Shown here piece by piece: positions 51,078 to 62,055 of a DNA stretch of 62,891 nt. The notes under the pieces were generated by a model. It had not been told where the DNA came from. It made no database searches and was given only the letters and a program-made list of their open reading frames with translations. Positions within the stretch are counted from its first letter, which is position 1. Each line of letters opens with the position of its first letter. This DNA comes from Rhizobium sp. Q54 (lineage in GTDB: Bacteria > Pseudomonadota > Alphaproteobacteria > Micropepsales > Micropepsaceae). The stretch is from contig CAMAPL010000015.1 in the NCBI GenBank assembly GCA_945860165.1, positions 1 to 62,891 on the forward strand. The letters are read 5' to 3'. Made by a program: the position numbers and the translations under genes.

Positions 51078-51410
51078 CTACTTTGCGAAATCGACGCGGC
51101 TGATCAGCCCGTCTTTGAAGGTGTAGATTGCGATGATCTCGAACTGCTCGCCGCCGGGGGCGCGGATCACCAGTTCGTGATCGACCACAGTGTTACCGAC
51201 GGCGATACGGTTTTTCAGTTCCGCCTTGTTCTGCGGGAACTGGACGAAGGCCTTGGCGTAACGCGCATGAAGCGCGTCGCGACTGGTTTCGGTGGGCGTG
51301 CCGTTCAGGCCCGAGATCACGCAGTCCATAGTGAAATAAGAGACATAAGTGTCCAGGTCCTGGGCGTTGTAAGCGTCGAGCTGTTTCTGGGCGACAGTAA
51401 CGTTGCTCAC
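51078..51410 (-). CDS. NTF2-like/SnoaL-type protein inserted in the nuo operon
   Basis: GTG at 51410 overlaps the nuoD stop (GTGA), giving 110 residues; the longer open frame upstream lies inside nuoD. The order is helix [20 protein letters not shown], strand DCVISGL, helix [10 protein letters not shown], then a sheet ending [17 protein letters not shown]. This is a cone-shaped NTF2 fold of the nuclear-transport-factor-2/SnoaL group, which includes ketosteroid isomerase-like enzymes and binding proteins. No cofactor site is obvious. The position between nuoD and nuoE and the tight coupling suggest co-expression with complex I; the role is unknown. Confidence 0.8.
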   Translation of the reverse strand: MSNVTVAQKQLDAYNAQDLDTYVSYFTMDCVISGLNGTPTETSRDALHARYAKAFVQFPQNKAELKNRIAVGNTVVDHELVIRAPGGEQFEIIAIYTFKDGLISRVDFAK

Positions 51411-52615
51411 CGGTCCACCTCGCCAAACACGATGTCGAGCGAACCCAGGATCGCCGAAACGTCGGCCAGCATATGGCCCTTGCACATGTAATCCATCGCC
51501 TGCAGGTGCACGAAGCTGGGCGCGCGGATCTTGCAGCGATAGGGCTTGTTGCTGCCATCGGCCACCAGGTAGACGCCGAATTCGCCCTTGGGCGCTTCGA
51601 CCGCAGCATAAGTCTCGCCCGCCGGCACATGGAAACCTTCGGTATAGAGCTTGAAGTGATGGATCAGGGCTTCCATCGAGATCTTCATTTCGCCGCGGCG
51701 GGGCGGCACCACTTTACTGTCGGCGCTAACCACCGGACCGGCCGGCATCTTTTCGATGCACTGGCGCATGATCTTGGTAGATTCGCGCATTTCTTCCATG
51801 CGCATCACATAGCGATCGTAATTGTCGCCGTTCTTGCCGATCGGAATCTTGAAATCGAGATCGTTGTAGCACTCATAGGGCTGGCTGCGGCGTAGGTCCC
51901 ATTTCACGCCGGTGGAGCGCAGCATCACGCCCGACATGCCCCACATTTCAGCTTCGGCGCGGGTCACGACGCCGATGTCGACATTGCGCTGCTTGAAGAT
52001 GCGGTTTTCGGTCAGCAGGCCTTCGATATCGTCCAGCACGGTGACGAAATGGTCGCAGAATTTGAGAATGTCATCGGCCAGGCCCGGCGGCATGTCTTGA
52101 TGCACCCCGCCGGCGCGGAAATAAGCGGCATGCATCCGGCTGCCGGAGATACGCTCGTAGAACACCATCAGCTTTTCGCGCTCTTCAAAGCCCCATAGCG
52201 GCGGGGTCAGCGCGCCCACATCCATCGCCTGGGTGGTGACGTTGAGCAGATGGTTGAGCAAACGGCCGATTTCCGAGAACAGCACGCGGATATACTGGCC
52301 GCGCCTGGGCACTTCCATGCCGATCAGCTTTTCAATCGCCAGGCAGAAGGCATGCTCCTGGTTCATCGGCGCGACATAATCGAGCCGGTCGAAATAGGGC
52401 AGCGCCTGCAGATAGGTCTTGTGCTCGATCAGTTTCTCGGTGCCGCGATGCAGGAGCCCGATATGGGGATCGACGCGGGTGACGATCTCGCCGTCCAGGT
52501 CCAGGATCAGGCGCAGCACGCCATGCGCGGCGGGATGCTGTGGCCCGAAATTGATCGTCAGCTGCGGATCATCCGACTGATGACCCTCTTTGGCGTCGAG
52601 CCTAACCGTACTCAT
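51407..52615 (-). CDS. nuoD: NADH-quinone oxidoreductase subunit D
   Basis: NuoD, the 49-kDa-type subunit, lines the quinone pocket. ATG at 52615 ([11 protein letters not shown]) overlaps nuoC by 4 bp; 402 residues. [16 protein letters not shown] with the quinone-site His, [10 protein letters not shown], and the C-terminal DIVFGEVDR are family hallmarks. NuoC and NuoD are separate genes here, not fused. Confidence 0.97.
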   Translation of the reverse strand: MSTVRLDAKEGHQSDDPQLTINFGPQHPAAHGVLRLILDLDGEIVTRVDPHIGLLHRGTEKLIEHKTYLQALPYFDRLDYVAPMNQEHAFCLAIEKLIGMEVPRRGQYIRVLFSEIGRLLNHLLNVTTQAMDVGALTPPLWGFEEREKLMVFYERISGSRMHAAYFRAGGVHQDMPPGLADDILKFCDHFVTVLDDIEGLLTENRIFKQRNVDIGVVTRAEAEMWGMSGVMLRSTGVKWDLRRSQPYECYNDLDFKIPIGKNGDNYDRYVMRMEEMRESTKIMRQCIEKMPAGPVVSADSKVVPPRRGEMKISMEALIHHFKLYTEGFHVPAGETYAAVEAPKGEFGVYLVADGSNKPYRCKIRAPSFVHLQAMDYMCKGHMLADVSAILGSLDIVFGEVDR

Positions 52616-53244
52616 GGCTTCTTCCCCGGATCGCCGGAAGATGCATTGGGCGCCATGGCGGCCTTCTCGTCGCCGGGAAGAATGTGCGGTGCGCCTTCCC
52701 AAGGGCTCATGAAATCGAAATCGCGGAATTCCTGCACCAGCTGCACCGGCTGATAGACCACGCGCTTCAGCTCGTCGTCGTAACGCAGCTCGACATAACC
52801 GGTGAGCGGAAAGTCCTTGCGCAGCGGATAACCGAAGAAACCGTAATCGGTGAGGATGCGGCGCATGTCAGGATGATCGGCAAACGGCACGCCATACATG
52901 TCGAAGGCTTCGCGCTCGAACCAGCCGGCCGCCGGATAGACGCCGATAATGGAGGCGATACTTTCGCCCTCCCCCACCTGCGTCTTGACGCGAACACGAA
53001 CATTCTTCGTCAACGACAACAGGTGATAGACGACATCGAAACGCTTGGCGCGCTGCGGCCAGTCATTGCCGCACAGGTCCACCAAAATCTTGAAGTCGGC
53101 TGCATTGTGAAGATGCACCATGACCTTGAGAATGTCGGCAGCCGCGACATCAATCGTCAGTTCGCCCCGCGCCAGCGTCACGCCGGTCACCGCGCTATCC
53201 AGCGCCGATTTGATGCTTTCGCCAAGGTGCGCCAGATCGCTCAT
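52612..53244 (-). CDS. nuoC: NADH-quinone oxidoreductase subunit C
   Basis: NuoC is the 30-kDa-type peripheral subunit. ATG at 53244 gives 210 residues. [28 protein letters not shown] contains the PROSITE-type 30-kDa signature, followed by [13 protein letters not shown]. It begins 1 bp after nuoB. Confidence 0.96.
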   Translation of the reverse strand: MSDLAHLGESIKSALDSAVTGVTLARGELTIDVAAADILKVMVHLHNAADFKILVDLCGNDWPQRAKRFDVVYHLLSLTKNVRVRVKTQVGEGESIASIIGVYPAAGWFEREAFDMYGVPFADHPDMRRILTDYGFFGYPLRKDFPLTGYVELRYDDELKRVVYQPVQLVQEFRDFDFMSPWEGAPHILPGDEKAAMAPNASSGDPGKKP

Positions 53245-53245
53245 G

Positions 53246-53815
53246 TCAGCGCTCGATAGTGCCGGTGCGGCGGATTTTCCGCTGCAGCAGCAGGATGCCA
53301 TAGACCAGCGCTTCGGCGGTGGGCGGGCAGCCCGGGACATAAATGTCCACCGGCACGATACGGTCGCAGCCGCGCACCACGGCATAGGAATAATGGTAAT
53401 AGCCGCCGCCATTGGCGCAGCTGCCCATGCTGATGACGTAGCGCGGCTCGGGCATCTGGTCGTAGACCTTGCGCAAGGCGGGCGCCATCTTGTTGGTCAG
53501 GGTGCCGGCGACGATCATCACGTCGCTCTGGCGCGGTGACGCGCGCGGCGCGACGCCGAAACGCTCCAGATCGTAGCGCGGCATCGAGGCCTGCATCATC
53601 TCGACGGCGCAGCAGGCCAGGCCGAAGGTCATCCACATCAGGGAGCCAGTGCGGGCCCAGTTCACCAGGGCTTCCGAGCTGGTGACCAGAAAGCCTTTGT
53701 CGGCCATCTCGGCCTGCAGCGCCTTGAAATAGGGATCGTTGTCGGTGATGGAGGCGGCGGCGCCTTCAACGCCGGCGCGCGCAGCAGCTCCCTGCGGTGT
53801 CAGGATCACTCCCAT
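53246..53815 (-). CDS. nuoB: NADH-quinone oxidoreductase subunit B
   Basis: NuoB carries cluster N2, the last electron donor to quinone. ATG at 53815 gives 189 residues; the tandem cysteines are in [12 protein letters not shown] and the others in [13 protein letters not shown] and [11 protein letters not shown]. It overlaps nuoA by 10 bp. Confidence 0.97.
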   Translation of the reverse strand: MGVILTPQGAAARAGVEGAAASITDNDPYFKALQAEMADKGFLVTSSEALVNWARTGSLMWMTFGLACCAVEMMQASMPRYDLERFGVAPRASPRQSDVMIVAGTLTNKMAPALRKVYDQMPEPRYVISMGSCANGGGYYHYSYAVVRGCDRIVPVDIYVPGCPPTAEALVYGILLLQRKIRRTGTIER

Positions 53816-54171
53816 TCGAGCGCGCCCTTCTTCCACTCATAGATGAAACCGACGGTCAGCACGCCGAGAAAGGCCATCATGGACCAGAAGGCGAAGACGC
53901 CGGTGGTGCCCAGGGTAATGGCCCAGGGAAACAGGAAGGCCACTTCCAGGTCGAAGATGATGAAGAGGATGGCGACCAGGTAGAAACGCACGTCGAACTT
54001 CATGCGCGCATCGCCGAAGGCGGGGAAGCCGCATTCATAGGCGGACAGTTTTTCCGGGTCGGGCTTGCTGGGCGCCACGATCAGCGGCACCAGGATCAGA
54101 ACCCCGCCCAGAACGCCTGCCAGCCCGATGAAAATCAGGATCGGCAGATACTCCAGCAGCAGATCTTCCAT
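53806..54171 (-). CDS. nuoA: NADH-quinone oxidoreductase subunit A
   Basis: NuoA is a three-helix membrane subunit. ATG at 54171 ([10 protein letters not shown]) has GGGG at good spacing; an ATG two codons upstream is too close to it. The 121 residues contain [20 protein letters not shown], the family signature with the redox-sensitive loop Cys, and [14 protein letters not shown]. It is the first gene of the operon. Confidence 0.96.
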   Translation of the reverse strand: MEDLLLEYLPILIFIGLAGVLGGVLILVPLIVAPSKPDPEKLSAYECGFPAFGDARMKFDVRFYLVAILFIIFDLEVAFLFPWAITLGTTGVFAFWSMMAFLGVLTVGFIYEWKKGALEWE

Positions 54172-54247
54172 ACGCATACCCCGTGGTCCGTGCCCCAGCG
54201 CGAAAAGCGCCCCCAATAGGTCGAACCGGTGTTATTTCGCGGGTGCA

Positions 54248-54275
54248 GTATTAAGCCGGCACTGCCCTCGCGCAA
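54248..54275 (-). promoter_or_regulatory. Candidate nuo operon promoter
   Basis: On the minus strand TTGCGC (54275-54270) and TAATAC (54253-54248) are 16 bp apart, about 75 bp upstream of nuoA. The rest of the gap 54276-54454 holds a GCGGGCC-AAA-GGCCCGC hairpin (54423-54439) and no gene. Confidence 0.45.
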
Positions 54276-54454
54276 CGCGGGTTTAAAGGAAGATTCGGCG
54301 CAGAAAAACAGGAAAATTCACCCGACTGCGCATGTGCAAAGAAGGCAGTGGAAACAGTACGAATTGTTGCGAACCATTCTTAAAAAGATGCTGTTTTCGA
54401 AGGGAAATGCAGGCGCCTGCCGGCGGGCCAAAGGCCCGCGCCCTGGCCGCGCGT

Positions 54455-54491
54455 TCAAAAAATAACTGCCATTTTCGGAAAGGAAAATGGC
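54455..54491 (-). terminator. Intrinsic terminator of tRNA-Asp
   Basis: On the minus strand GCCATTTTC (54491-54483) pairs with GAAAATGGC (54476-54468) around a 6-nt loop and is followed by AGTTATTTTTTG. The hairpin's first four bases are the tRNA discriminator and CCA end, so the terminator begins inside the mature tRNA. Confidence 0.75.
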
Positions 54492-54564
54492 GGGAGCGAC
54501 GGGGCTCGAACCCGCGACCTTCGGCGTGACAGGCCGACACTCTAACCAACTGAGCTACGCCCCC
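54488..54564 (-). tRNA. tRNA-Asp (anticodon GTC)
   Basis: The 77-nt gene has a 7-bp acceptor stem (GGGGGCG with CGCTCCC), D-loop AGCTCAGTTGGTTAGAG, anticodon loop CTGTCAC, and T-arm GGGTTCGAGCCCC. CCA is encoded (54490-54488). It is followed by its own terminator. Confidence 0.95.
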
Positions 54565-54641
54565 GCAGCGCTTCCTGACGTAAGGCCCGCGAAGGTGGCC
54601 GATGTAGGGGAGCCCCCCTGCCAAGTCAAGCAAATCGCTGA

Positions 54642-55151
54642 CTATTGGGCCGGCGGAGGCGACGTATCGCTGGCGGGTTCCACGGCGCCTTCGGCTGGCT
54701 TTCCAGCCGGGCGAAGGCCCCGCTCCAGCGGCGTCAGCCTAGCGTCCCGATTGCGGTCCAGCTGGTCGAACAGCGAATAGGGCGCGGCGGAAAATTCCGT
54801 GTATTTGATGCAGCCGTCCTGGTTCCAGTCCATCAGCGGCGTGGCGGTGGATTGATCGGCGTCCACGCGCTCCTGGTTTATTTCCGCGACCTGATCCCAA
54901 TCCAGGCAACCATTGCGCTTCACATCATGGACCGCGAACTCGGCCCTGAGGCCGGCAATCAGTTCATCGCGCGCCACGATGCCGTCCTTGTTGGCGTCAA
55001 ACTTGAGCAGCATGGCGGAAGGACCGCCGCGGTAATTTTCATCGCGCGGCTTCTCGGTCGGACGCATCCAGGGTGACGGCTGGTTACGCCCAGCGCTGCA
55101 CGCGGTGGCCAAAAAGGCGATGCTGAGCAAGACCGGCAGGGCAATGCGCAA
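54642..55151 (-). CDS. EF-hand lipoprotein (calmodulin-like), probable calcium binding
   Basis: This 169-residue protein has a lipoprotein signal: basic start, hydrophobic core, and lipobox LATAC, giving a lipidated Cys at residue 18. Four EF-hand-like loops follow: DANKDGIVARDE, DVKRNGCLDWDQ, DWNQDGCIKYTE and DRNRDARLTPLE. The first and third keep most calcium ligands; the second and fourth are degraded. The C-terminal tail is Pro/Ala-rich. It is probably periplasmic and anchored to a membrane. It sits alone between two tRNA genes. Confidence 0.85.
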   Translation of the reverse strand: MRIALPVLLSIAFLATACSAGRNQPSPWMRPTEKPRDENYRGGPSAMLLKFDANKDGIVARDELIAGLRAEFAVHDVKRNGCLDWDQVAEINQERVDADQSTATPLMDWNQDGCIKYTEFSAAPYSLFDQLDRNRDARLTPLERGLRPAGKPAEGAVEPASDTSPPPAQ

Positions 55152-55206
55152 GAGGACTTCCCTATTGTTTCAGGCACGTTTATGGCGTCGCGAAACGCGG
55201 CGATCA

Positions 55207-55281
55207 TGGTGGGCGGTGACGGGATCGAACCGCCGACCCTATCGATGTAAACGATACGCTCTACCGCTGAGCTAACCGCCC
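55207..55281 (-). tRNA. tRNA-Val (anticodon TAC)
   Basis: The 75-nt gene has acceptor GGGCGGT paired with ACCGCCC, D-arm AGCTCAGCGGTAGAGC, anticodon stem TATCG with loop TTTACAT, and T-arm GCGGTTCGATCCCGT. The CCA end is encoded (55209-55207). It lies just downstream of the hupB terminator. Confidence 0.95.
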
Positions 55282-55296
55282 ATAGTCTCAGTATAG

Positions 55297-55336
55297 GCAA
55301 AAACAATGCCGCGTAGGCCAATGGTCTACGCGGCAT
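55297..55336 (-). terminator. Intrinsic terminator of hupB
   Basis: ATGCCGCGTAG (55306-55316) and CTACGCGGCAT (55326-55336) form an 11-bp perfect stem with a 9-nt loop, followed on the minus strand by TGTTTTTGCC. It lies 70 bp after the hupB stop and ahead of tRNA-Val. Confidence 0.85.
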
Positions 55337-55406
55337 CTGTCTGGATCCCCTTCCCTCGCGCGGCCTGATGGCCGCACTCGCCGGGGATGACATCGCTAAC
55401 GCGAGG

Positions 55407-55679
55407 TCAGTTCAGCGAATCCTTGAGCTGCTTGCCGGCGCGGAAGCGCGGCTGCTTGGACGGCTTGATGGTGATTTCCTCGCCGGTCTGCGGATTGCGG
55501 CCCTTACCGCCCGCCCGGGTCGCAACCACGAACACGCCAAAACCGGTCAGACGCACCTCGTCCCCCGCCTTTAGCGAGGCGGCGATGAGGTCGAACACCC
55601 CATCCACGGCCTTGGCGGCGTCATTCTTGATCAGGCCTGTCGTGTCCGAAAGCTTCTGGATGAGATCGTTTTTATTCAC
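55407..55679 (-). CDS. hupB: DNA-binding protein HU
   Basis: HU is a nucleoid-associated protein that bends DNA. It has 90 residues from a GTG start after AAGGAG. FGVFVVATRAGGKGRNPQTG is the DNA-binding arm with the conserved Arg and Pro. The tail KPSKQPRFRAGKQLKDSLN is typical. It follows lon by 194 bp with a lon terminator in the gap, the usual lon-hupB neighbourhood. Confidence 0.96.
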   Translation of the reverse strand: MNKNDLIQKLSDTTGLIKNDAAKAVDGVFDLIAASLKAGDEVRLTGFGVFVVATRAGGKGRNPQTGEEITIKPSKQPRFRAGKQLKDSLN

Positions 55680-55819
55680 GGATGGCTCCTTTTTCTATGG
55701 TCGCCCCGGCTTGGCCGGTGCTCCTCACGCGATTCTTTTCCCGTAGACAGACACTAGGGGGGGGACTTGCGCCGCGTAAAGCCGAAAAGTCGCGGAATCA
55801 GGGGATTTTTGGCTTTAAT

Positions 55820-55856
55820 CACCAAAGAAAAGGGCCCGGAACCTGCGTTCCGGGCC
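55820..55856 (-). terminator. Intrinsic terminator of lon
   Basis: GGCCCGGAAC (55833-55842) and GTTCCGGGCC (55847-55856) form a 10-bp perfect stem with a tetraloop, followed on the minus strand by CTTTTCTTTG. It begins 17 bp after the lon stop. Confidence 0.9.
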
Positions 55857-55873
55857 ATGACTTTGCGTCTTGC

Positions 55874-58312
<2,439 letters not shown>

Positions 58313-58421
58313 GTACATAACTCCTGCCGAAACAAACCGGCGTAATTCAGCTTCCCGACTGGGCAAGCTTACTAAGGAACCGCCCAACAATTCCGGGCCG
58401 ACTCCGGATACAGTAAAGTGG

Positions 58422-58437
58422 CCCCCCTAATGGGGGG
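58422..58437. promoter_or_regulatory. C6-TAAT-G6 hairpin in the lon upstream region
   Basis: CCCCCC (58422-58427) and GGGGGG (58432-58437) flank a TAAT loop, 110 bp upstream of lon and 152 bp upstream of the divergent lactonase-like gene. On the minus strand a CTTGAAA (58444-58438), like a sigma-32 -35 box, directly abuts it, but no -10 lies at normal spacing. The role is open. The rest of 58313-58588 shows only the lactonase ribosome binding site. Confidence 0.4.
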
Positions 58438-58588
58438 TTTCAAGGCGGCATAAGGGGTTGCGGGTGGTCCTGACCCACTTCTGCACAAAAAACCGCCAGG
58501 AATCTGCATTTTTTACCTTCCCGCGGCGAATTTGCTCGCCCACGGACCGCACGGCTATCGTTCTGAGAATCATAAGGGGAGGAACCCG

Positions 58589-59818
58589 TTGCTAAACCGT
58601 CGTTCGTTCACGCACCTGCTGGGCGCAACATTGGCGATGCCGGCCCGTGCGGCGGGCGGCACCCTGCCCTTCTATTCCAGCGTCGGCCCCGAACTGTCCT
58701 GGTACGGGCTGGATGAGGACAGCGCCGAACTGAAGCGGCTGGGAAACGTGCGGCTGCCGGCCAATGTGCAATATGCGTGGCCCGATCCGGCGGGCTTGCA
58801 CTTTTTGTATGTCGCAGCCAGCAGCAATCAGCCGGCTGGACCGAACGACCACTGCGTGCAAGCCTTTCATGTCGGCGCCGGCGGCGCGCTGACGCACCAT
58901 GGTGCGCGGGTAGCCCTGCGCCAACGCCCCGTCCACATCACGGTGGACGCCGCGTGCCGTTTCCTAGTCACCGCCTACAACCTGCCCTCCGCCATCAGCG
59001 TCCACCGCATCCATGGCGACGGCACCATCGGCGAAGAGATCGCGCAGCCCGCGCTCGATACGGGCATCTATGGTCATCAGGTGCGTTTCACACCGTCAGG
59101 CCGAAGCGTGGTGCTGGTTACCCGTGGCAACGACGCCCGCCCCGGCGCTCCCGAGGATCCCGGCGCGCTGAAAGTGTTTGGCTGGAACGACGGCAAGCTC
59201 TCCAACCTTCAGTCGCGGGCGCCCAAAGGCAATGGCCTTGGCTTCGGCGCCCGGCATGTGGATTTCAGCAAGCAATACTGTTTCGTGTCGGTGGAGCGCC
59301 AGAATGCGATCTGCGTCTATGGCCTGGAGTCCGGCGGCAGGCTCAGCGCCGAACCACTCTTTATCAAAAACGCCCTGCTCGACCCCGATTCCAAGAGTAA
59401 GCATCCCGGTCAGGGTGCCGGGCCGATTCATGTCCATCCGGGCGGGCGCTTCGTCTATCAGAGCAATCGTGGTTCGGGCACGGTGGAGTATAATGGCCAG
59501 CGGGTCTCGAACGGCGGCGAGAACAATATCGTGGTGTGGCGGATCAATCCCACCACCGGCGAACCGACCCGCATCCAGAACATCGACAGCCACGGCTTCG
59601 AAATTCGTACCTTTGCCATCACGCCGGACGGCAAGCTGCTGATCGCCGCAAGCCAGACAGCGATGGATGTGCGTGAAGGCGACGCCATCAGGCACGTGGG
59701 TGCGGGATTTTCGCTCTACCGGATCGGCGCGGACGGCAAACTGAGCTTTGTGCGCAAGCAAGATGTCGACACCAGCGCCGGGACGCAGTTCTGGAGCGGC
59801 CTTCTGACGATGGCGTGA
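58589..59818 (+). CDS. Tat-exported beta-propeller, 6-phosphogluconolactonase-like (lactonase family)
   Basis: TTG at 58589 follows a strong AGGGGAGG with 6-bp spacing; the frame upstream to 58532 lacks such support. The 409-residue protein begins with a twin-arginine signal (LNRRSFTHLLG, cleavage near ARAAGG). A seven-bladed propeller follows with repeats such as GHQVRFTPSGRSVVLVTRG, GAGPIHVHPGGRFVYQSNRGSG and IRTFAITPDGKLLIAASQ. This is the PF10282-type lactonase fold. Being periplasmic, it is unlikely to be the cytosolic pentose-phosphate enzyme; the substrate is unknown. The stop abuts the convergent clpX end. Confidence 0.85.
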   Translation: MLNRRSFTHLLGATLAMPARAAGGTLPFYSSVGPELSWYGLDEDSAELKRLGNVRLPANVQYAWPDPAGLHFLYVAASSNQPAGPNDHCVQAFHVGAGGALTHHGARVALRQRPVHITVDAACRFLVTAYNLPSAISVHRIHGDGTIGEEIAQPALDTGIYGHQVRFTPSGRSVVLVTRGNDARPGAPEDPGALKVFGWNDGKLSNLQSRAPKGNGLGFGARHVDFSKQYCFVSVERQNAICVYGLESGGRLSAEPLFIKNALLDPDSKSKHPGQGAGPIHVHPGGRFVYQSNRGSGTVEYNGQRVSNGGENNIVVWRINPTTGEPTRIQNIDSHGFEIRTFAITPDGKLLIAASQTAMDVREGDAIRHVGAGFSLYRIGADGKLSFVRKQDVDTSAGTQFWSGLLTMA

Positions 59819-61087
59819 TTAAGAGGCGGACTTCTCGCGCGTTTCCGCTTTATCGGAATACGTATAGAGCGGCCGCGCTTTGCCATCGACCACATCGCTG
59901 GTGATGACCACTTCCTGCACGCCCGACAGAGTGGGCAGTTCGAACATGGTCTCCAGCAGGATGCCTTCGAGGATGGAGCGCAGTCCGCGCGCGCCAGTCT
60001 TGCGCAGGATCGCGCGCTTGGCGATCGAGTGCAGCGCTTCTTCCTGGAAGCGCAGCTTGACGCCTTCCATCTCGAACATGCGCATATACTGCTTGGCCAG
60101 CGCGTTCTTGGGACGGGTCAGAATTTCGATCAGCGCCTGTTCCTGCAGGTCGCCCAGAGTGGCGAGCACCGGCAGACGGCCGATGAATTCCGGGATCAGG
60201 CCGAACTTCAGCATGTCTTCCGGCTCGACTTCGCGCAGCAACTCGCCGGTGCCGCGTTCATCAGGGCCCTTGGGATTGGAGCCAAAGCCCATGGAAGAAC
60301 CCTGGGTGCGCTGGGCGATGATCTTGTCCAGGCCGGCAAAGGCGCCGCCGCAGATGAACAGGATGTTGGTCGTATCCACCTGCAGGAATTCCTGCTGCGG
60401 ATGCTTGCGGCCGCCCTGCGGCGGCACGGAGGCAACGGTGCCTTCCATGATCTTGAGCAGCGCCTGCTGCACGCCTTCGCCCGACACATCGCGAGTGATG
60501 GAGGGATTGTCGGACTTGCGCGAAATCTTGTCGACTTCGTCGATATAGACGATGCCGCGCTGGGCGCGTTCGACATTGTAGTCGGCGGCCTGCAGCAGCT
60601 TGAGAATGATGTTCTCGACGTCTTCACCGACATAACCGGCTTCGGTCAGGGTGGTGGCGTCGGCCATGGTGAAGGGCACGTCCAGGATGCGCGCCAGGGT
60701 CTGGGCCAGCAAGGTCTTGCCGCAGCCGGTGGGGCCGATCAGCATGATGTTGGACTTGGCCAGCTCGACATCGCCGTTCTTGCCGGACGAATTGATGCGC
60801 TTGTAGTGGTTGTGGACGGCAACCGAGAGCACCTTTTTGGCGTGGCTCTGGCCGACGACATAATCGTCCAGCACCTTGAAGATTTCCTGAGGGGTGGGAA
60901 CACCCTCCTTGGATTTCATGAAGGAGGTCTTATTCTCCTCCCGGATGATTTCCATGCAGAGTTCAACGCATTCATCGCAGATGAACACGGTCGGGCCCGC
61001 AATGAGCTTACGCACCTCATGCTGGCTCTTGCCGCAAAAGGAACAGTAAAGCGTGTTCTTGGGCTCGCCGCCGCTAGCCTTGCTCAT
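59819..61087 (-). CDS. clpX: ATP-dependent Clp protease ATP-binding subunit ClpX
   Basis: ClpX unfolds substrates for ClpP. The 422 residues begin with the zinc-binding domain ([11 protein letters not shown] then CDECVELC), then Walker [13 protein letters not shown], Walker [11 protein letters not shown], the IGF-type loop region after [10 protein letters not shown], and sensor-2 [11 protein letters not shown]. It follows clpP by 219 bp, a gap with no ORF I support. Confidence 0.97.
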   Translation of the reverse strand: MSKASGGEPKNTLYCSFCGKSQHEVRKLIAGPTVFICDECVELCMEIIREENKTSFMKSKEGVPTPQEIFKVLDDYVVGQSHAKKVLSVAVHNHYKRINSSGKNGDVELAKSNIMLIGPTGCGKTLLAQTLARILDVPFTMADATTLTEAGYVGEDVENIILKLLQAADYNVERAQRGIVYIDEVDKISRKSDNPSITRDVSGEGVQQALLKIMEGTVASVPPQGGRKHPQQEFLQVDTTNILFICGGAFAGLDKIIAQRTQGSSMGFGSNPKGPDERGTGELLREVEPEDMLKFGLIPEFIGRLPVLATLGDLQEQALIEILTRPKNALAKQYMRMFEMEGVKLRFQEEALHSIAKRAILRKTGARGLRSILEGILLETMFELPTLSGVQEVVITSDVVDGKARPLYTYSDKAETREKSAS

Positions 61088-61306
61088 CGTCTTCCACCGG
61101 GCCCTTTCGACCCTTATCCCAGCCTTGCAGGCCGCTGATGCAGCCTTAGCCTAACCGGGCCATGCTGCTTTGCACAATGACAGGGCCACCGAAGCACCCC
61201 GCCTTCCCAACATTCGACCACGCTAAGGCCGATGGGATCAAGATTTGTTTAATCCGGCCAAAGGCCGAAACTCCTTGGAATCCCGGAACTTTAGCCGAAA
61301 ATCCGC

Positions 61307-61939
61307 CTATGGCGAGGCCGGCTCCGTCTCCGGGCGACGCTCCATGACCTGATCGATCAGCCCAAACGCCTTGGCTTCTTCGCCTGTCAAATAGGTATCC
61401 CGGTCCAGCATCTTTTCAATGGCTTCGACCGGCTGGCCGGTATGCTTGGCGTAAATCTCGTTCAGCCGCTTCTTGAGCTTCACGATCTCCTGCGCATGCC
61501 GGGCGATGTCCGCAGCTTGGCCATAAAAAGACGCCGAGGGCTGATGCACCATCACCCGGGCGTTGGGCAGGGCATAGCGATGGTCCTTTACACCCGAGCA
61601 CAGGAGCAGCGAGCCCATCGAGGCCGCCTGGCCGATGCAATAGGTGTGAATGGCGGGTCGGATGTACTGCATGGTGTCGTAGATCGCCATGCCCGCCGTC
61701 ACCAACCCGCCTGGCGAGTTGATGTACATATGGATTTCCTTCTTGGGATTTTCGGCCTCAAGAAACAGAAGCTGAGCGGTCATCAGGCTGGCGCCGTAAT
61801 CCTCGATCGGACCGGTGACGAAGATCAGCCGTTCCTTGAGCAGGCGCGAATAGATGTCGTAGGCGCGCTCGCCCCGGGCGGTCTGCTCGACCACCATCGG
61901 CACCAGGGTGTTGTTGTAGAACTCGGTCGGGTTGGACAT
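61307..61939 (-). CDS. clpP: ATP-dependent Clp protease proteolytic subunit
   Basis: ClpP is the serine peptidase barrel partnered by ClpX. ATG at 61939 ([14 protein letters not shown]) gives 210 residues; the upstream open frame is not needed. The triad is Ser in [11 protein letters not shown], His in [11 protein letters not shown], and Asp in [11 protein letters not shown]. It lies between tig and clpX, the classic order. Confidence 0.97.
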   Translation of the reverse strand: MSNPTEFYNNTLVPMVVEQTARGERAYDIYSRLLKERLIFVTGPIEDYGASLMTAQLLFLEAENPKKEIHMYINSPGGLVTAGMAIYDTMQYIRPAIHTYCIGQAASMGSLLLCSGVKDHRYALPNARVMVHQPSASFYGQAADIARHAQEIVKLKKRLNEIYAKHTGQPVEAIEKMLDRDTYLTGEEAKAFGLIDQVMERRPETEPASP

Positions 61940-61997
61940 AAGCGGGCCTTTGCGATTCGTCAGCGTACAGTAGACGGAAAATCCTCCGGCCACGCTT

Positions 61998-62026
61998 AAT
62001 ATAGCGTTGCTTTGGCGAATTGCGAG
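61998..62026 (-). promoter_or_regulatory. Possible sigma-32-like promoter of clpP
   Basis: On the minus strand CTCG (62026-62023) and CTATATT (62004-61998) are 18 bp apart, close to the alphaproteobacterial heat-shock consensus CTTG-N17/18-CYTATNT, about 60 bp upstream of clpP. One -35 base is off and the -10 fits by register only in part. Confidence 0.3.
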
Positions 62027-62055
62027 GCGGCCGACGGCGCCGCCATCCTCAAAGA

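Noticed and set aside
54229-54465. Plus-strand ORF in the nuoA-tRNA gap
   Set aside because: It crosses the nuo promoter and the tRNA terminator, and has low-complexity composition.
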